Shown here one piece after another: positions 5,488 to 8,491 of a stretch of DNA of 8,491 nt. The first letter of the stretch is position 1. Every line of letters begins with the position of its first letter. The DNA comes from Candidatus Omnitrophota bacterium (lineage in GTDB: Bacteria; Omnitrophota; Gorgyraeia; Zapsychrales; Fredricksoniimonadaceae). The notes under the pieces were generated by a model. The model made no database searches and had not been told where the DNA came from. It saw only the letters and a list, made by a program, of their open reading frames with translations. A program made the translations under genes and the position numbers. Where the stretch lies: NCBI GenBank assembly GCA_017987425.1, contig JAGNTT010000078.1, positions 1 to 8,491 of the forward strand, read 5' to 3'.

Positions 5488-6639
5488 GTGAAAGGACGTT
5501 ATTTATTTACTTCTGAATCGGTCGGTAACGGCCATCCGGATAAGGTTTGCGATCAGATTTCCGATTCTGTTTTGGACGCTGTTTTAAAAAATGATCCCAA
5601 AGGCCGTGTGGCTTGCGAAACTTTCTGCTCCATGGGCCTTGTTATCGTCGGAGGTGAAATCACAACGACGACGTATATCGATGTTCACAGTTTGGTCCGC
5701 AAAGTCCTGCTCGACATCGGATATAATCATCCCAAATACGGATTTGACGCCAATACATGTTCCATTTTAAACGCCATTAACAAGCAGTCGCCTGATATTT
5801 CCCAGGGAGTCGACACCGGAGGCGCCGGTGACCAGGGGATTATGTTCGGTTATGCCTGTGATGAGACACCCGAACTCATGCCGCTGGCGATCACGCTCGC
5901 GCACCGCCTGGTGCAGCGCGTGGAAGACGTCCGCAAGAAGGGCCCGCTCGGATATCTCGGACCCGACTGTAAGAGCCAGGTCACGATCGAATACGAAGAT
6001 GACAAGCCGCTGCGCATCGACGCTGTTGTTTTGGCCTGTCAGCACACCGAAGAGATCCTCGACAAGACCGGCAAGCGCATCACCGAAAAATCCAAGAAAG
6101 AGATCATCAAGGTTATCGCCGATCCCATCGTTGGCAGTATGATCGACAACAAGACCAAATTTTATGTGAACGAAACCGGCAAATTCGTCGTCGGCGGTCC
6201 GCAGTCCGATACAGGCGTCACCGGCCGCAAGATCATCGTCGACACCTACGGCGGTGTTGTTCCGCACGGCGGCGGAGCGTTCTCCGGCAAGGATCCGACC
6301 AAGGTCGACCGTTCAGCCGCGTACATGGCCCGTTACGTCACGAAGAACATTGTGGCGGCCGGCCTCGCCAAAAAGTGCTTGATGCAGCTGGGTTATGCCA
6401 TCGGTTATCCGCAGCCGGTTTCGATCATGATCGACACCTACGGCACGGGTAAGGTTACCGAGCAGAGACTGGTCGAGCTTGTCCGCAAGCATTTTGATTT
6501 ATCTCCCAAGGGGATTATCGAGACTCTTGATCTGCGTAAACCCGTTTATCTGAAGACTGCATCATATGGTCATTTCGGACGTCCGGGCTTTACTTGGGAA
6601 AAAACTGACAAGGCCAATGCCTTGAAGAAGGATGCATAA
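5488..6639 (+). CDS. metK: S-adenosylmethionine synthetase
   Basis: This 383-residue cytoplasmic enzyme, of typical bacterial length, makes S-adenosylmethionine from methionine and ATP with release of phosphate and pyrophosphate. Diagnostic motifs are F-T-S-E-S-V-G-N-G-H-P-D-K with catalytic His16, the signature hexapeptide G-A-G-D-Q-G (112-117) followed by I-M-F-G-Y-A, the strand T-G-R-K-I-I-V-D-T-Y-G-G, and the glycine-rich G-G-G-A-F-S-G-K-D-P-T-K-V-D-R-S phosphate loop. The C-terminus Y-G-H-F-G-R is also conserved. One small oddity is Asn14 just before G-H-P-D-K, where most family members have Glu. The start is GTG at 5488, supported by an AGGAAAGGTGG ribosome site at 5471-5481 and by alignment of K-G-R-Y-L-F-T-S-E with family N-termini. 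It precedes ahcY by one base, which fits a shared methyl-cycle operon. Confidence 0.97.
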   Translation: MKGRYLFTSESVGNGHPDKVCDQISDSVLDAVLKNDPKGRVACETFCSMGLVIVGGEITTTTYIDVHSLVRKVLLDIGYNHPKYGFDANTCSILNAINKQSPDISQGVDTGGAGDQGIMFGYACDETPELMPLAITLAHRLVQRVEDVRKKGPLGYLGPDCKSQVTIEYEDDKPLRIDAVVLACQHTEEILDKTGKRITEKSKKEIIKVIADPIVGSMIDNKTKFYVNETGKFVVGGPQSDTGVTGRKIIVDTYGGVVPHGGGAFSGKDPTKVDRSAAYMARYVTKNIVAAGLAKKCLMQLGYAIGYPQPVSIMIDTYGTGKVTEQRLVELVRKHFDLSPKGIIETLDLRKPVYLKTASYGHFGRPGFTWEKTDKANALKKDA

Positions 6640-6640
6640 G

Positions 6641-7987
<1,347 letters not shown>

Positions 7988-8009
7988 TTGATTGTTGAAA
8001 GCCAAGACC

Positions 8010-8068
8010 TCCGTGGCCTTTTCCGTATGTACGCCTGTGACAGACGTGAAAAGGCCACGGATTTTTTT
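8010..8068 (+). terminator. Strong intrinsic terminator after ahcY, with a long loop
   Basis: The 14-bp stem is perfect: T8010 plus CCGTGGCCTTTTC (8011-8023) pairs with GAAAAGGCCACGG (8048-8060) plus A8061. Seven T follow at 8062-8068. It starts 22 bp after the ahcY stop and should end the ptsN-ahcY transcript. The 24-nt loop is longer than usual for a terminator. It can form a small imperfect inner hairpin in which ACG and CTG pair with CAG and CGT around TGA. Confidence 0.9.
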
Positions 8069-8085
8069 ATGTAACTTACTGGCTC

Positions 8086-8168
8086 ATCCGCCGTTTAATT
8101 TAAAAAGGCGGATAACCCCGAAGCATGTCGAGGCGGGGTGTTCCCGGATCGAAAACTATCAGTGGGAG
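8086..8168 (+). promoter_or_regulatory. Candidate structured 5' leader of the MuiA-like gene
   Basis: Three hairpins follow one another. A: ATCCGCC (8086-8092) with GGCGGAT (8107-8113). B: ACCCCG (8115-8120) with CGGGGT (8134-8139). C: TCCC (8142-8145) with GGGA (8164-8167), possibly extended by GAT/ATC (8147-8149 with 8158-8160). Stem C would sequester the GGGAG ribosome site (8164-8168) of the gene starting at 8177, which is a plausible translational switch. I do not recognise a known riboswitch class. No T-tract follows any of the stems, so it is not a terminator series. It could also be an intergenic palindromic repeat instead of a regulator. The promoter is not clear; TTTAAT at 8094-8099 is a weak -10 candidate. 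Confidence 0.4.
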
Positions 8169-8176
8169 AAAAATCG

Positions 8177-8491
8177 ATGAAAAACAAAAATTTATTATTC
8201 GTCGGAACATTATGTGTCATCGTGGGCTTGATGCCCGCGGCTGGTGCGGAATCCATGCCGGCCAATTCCAAGATTTCGGCTGTCACGGTCTACCCCGGAT
8301 CCGCGAGGATCACCCGTGAAGCCAAGGTCGATCTGACACCAGGCTCGCACAGCATCATCTTTTCGGATATTGTTCCGCAGTTTGATGAAAATTCTCTAAC
8401 CGTCGCGGGGCAGGGTACGGCCAAAGTGAAAATCCTCGGCGGATATCTCAAACAGGAATATCTCAAGGAAGCGGCGGACCAGCGTGTCCAG
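8177..8491 (+). CDS. Secreted MuiA-like protein (DUF4140/DUF4139 family), 3' truncated
   Basis: The frame is open from ATG 8177 to the window end (105 codons) with no stop. GGGAG at 8164-8168 is a well-spaced ribosome site. Residues 1-24 look like a Sec signal peptide: M-K-N-K-N, a hydrophobic core L-L-F-V-G-T-L-C-V-I-V-G-L, then A-A-G-A before E-S. There is no lipobox, so a soluble exported protein is predicted. The mature part begins with K-I-S-A-V-T-V-Y-P-G-S-A-R-I-T-R-E-A and continues with L-T-P-G-S-H-S-I-I-F-S-D-I-V-P, N-S-L-T-V-A-G-Q-G and V-K-I-L-G-G-Y. This matches the N-terminal DUF4140 domain of the mucoidy-inhibitor MuiA-like family, usually about 500-600 residues long with a C-terminal DUF4139 domain, which would lie outside the window. 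Molecular function of the family is poorly known. It is separated from ahcY by a terminator, so it is a different transcription unit. Confidence 0.8.
   Translation, partial: MKNKNLLFVGTLCVIVGLMPAAGAESMPANSKISAVTVYPGSARITREAKVDLTPGSHSIIFSDIVPQFDENSLTVAGQGTAKVKILGGYLKQEYLKEAADQRVQ

Noticed and set aside
8095..8319. Open frames on both strands across the leader and start of the MuiA-like gene
   Set aside because: They conflict with the well-supported frame from 8177, which has a signal peptide, a ribosome site and family motifs.

Overview
The window is a bacterial chromosomal segment with every gene on the + strand. GC is intermediate, roughly 50% by eye and not computed, and spacing is very compact. 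All the recognisable genes are bacterial housekeeping genes. Two features suggest a deep-branching Gram-negative-type lineage outside the well-studied phyla: a membrane-anchored YvcK/GlmR protein, and an HPr carrying both the phospho-His and the Gram-positive-style regulatory Ser motif. My best guess is a candidate phylum such as Omnitrophota, but this rests on gene content and feel and cannot be proved from the window.

Layout. (1) 2-205 is the 3' end of frr (ribosome recycling factor). (2) 206-932 is an RNA-gene region with tRNA-Lys(UUU), tRNA-Leu(UAG) and tRNA-Gly(GCC). The roughly 200 bp between the Lys and Leu tRNAs is packed with inverted repeats: a terminator-like hairpin, an inverted copy of the tRNA-Lys 3' end, and three near-contiguous long palindromes, the last of which runs into the first base of tRNA-Leu. 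(3) 933-7987 is a probable single operon of seven genes, with gaps of 1 to 22 bp: ptsN-like EIIA, yvcK/glmR-like, ptsH (HPr), ptsI (enzyme I), a sugar-nucleotide pyrophosphorylase-like gene, metK and ahcY. (4) 8010-8068 is a strong intrinsic terminator closing the operon. (5) 8086-8168 can fold into three consecutive hairpins. (6) 8177-8491 is the 5' end of a secreted MuiA-like (DUF4140/DUF4139) protein, cut by the window edge.

How the genes work together. EI passes phosphate from PEP to HPr, and HPr can pass it to the EIIA protein. No sugar permease (EIIB/EIIC) is present, so the set looks like a regulatory phosphorelay. It lies beside yvcK, a family tied to control of gluconeogenesis and cell-wall precursor supply. 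A nucleotide-sugar synthesis gene then leads into metK and ahcY, two adjacent steps of the activated methyl cycle (making S-adenosylmethionine and clearing S-adenosylhomocysteine).

No phage, insertion sequence, CRISPR array or defence system is visible. The least ordinary parts are the palindrome cluster at 333-537 and the structured leader at 8086-8168. The gene order that joins a PTS phosphorelay, YvcK and the methyl cycle is also worth checking for conservation.
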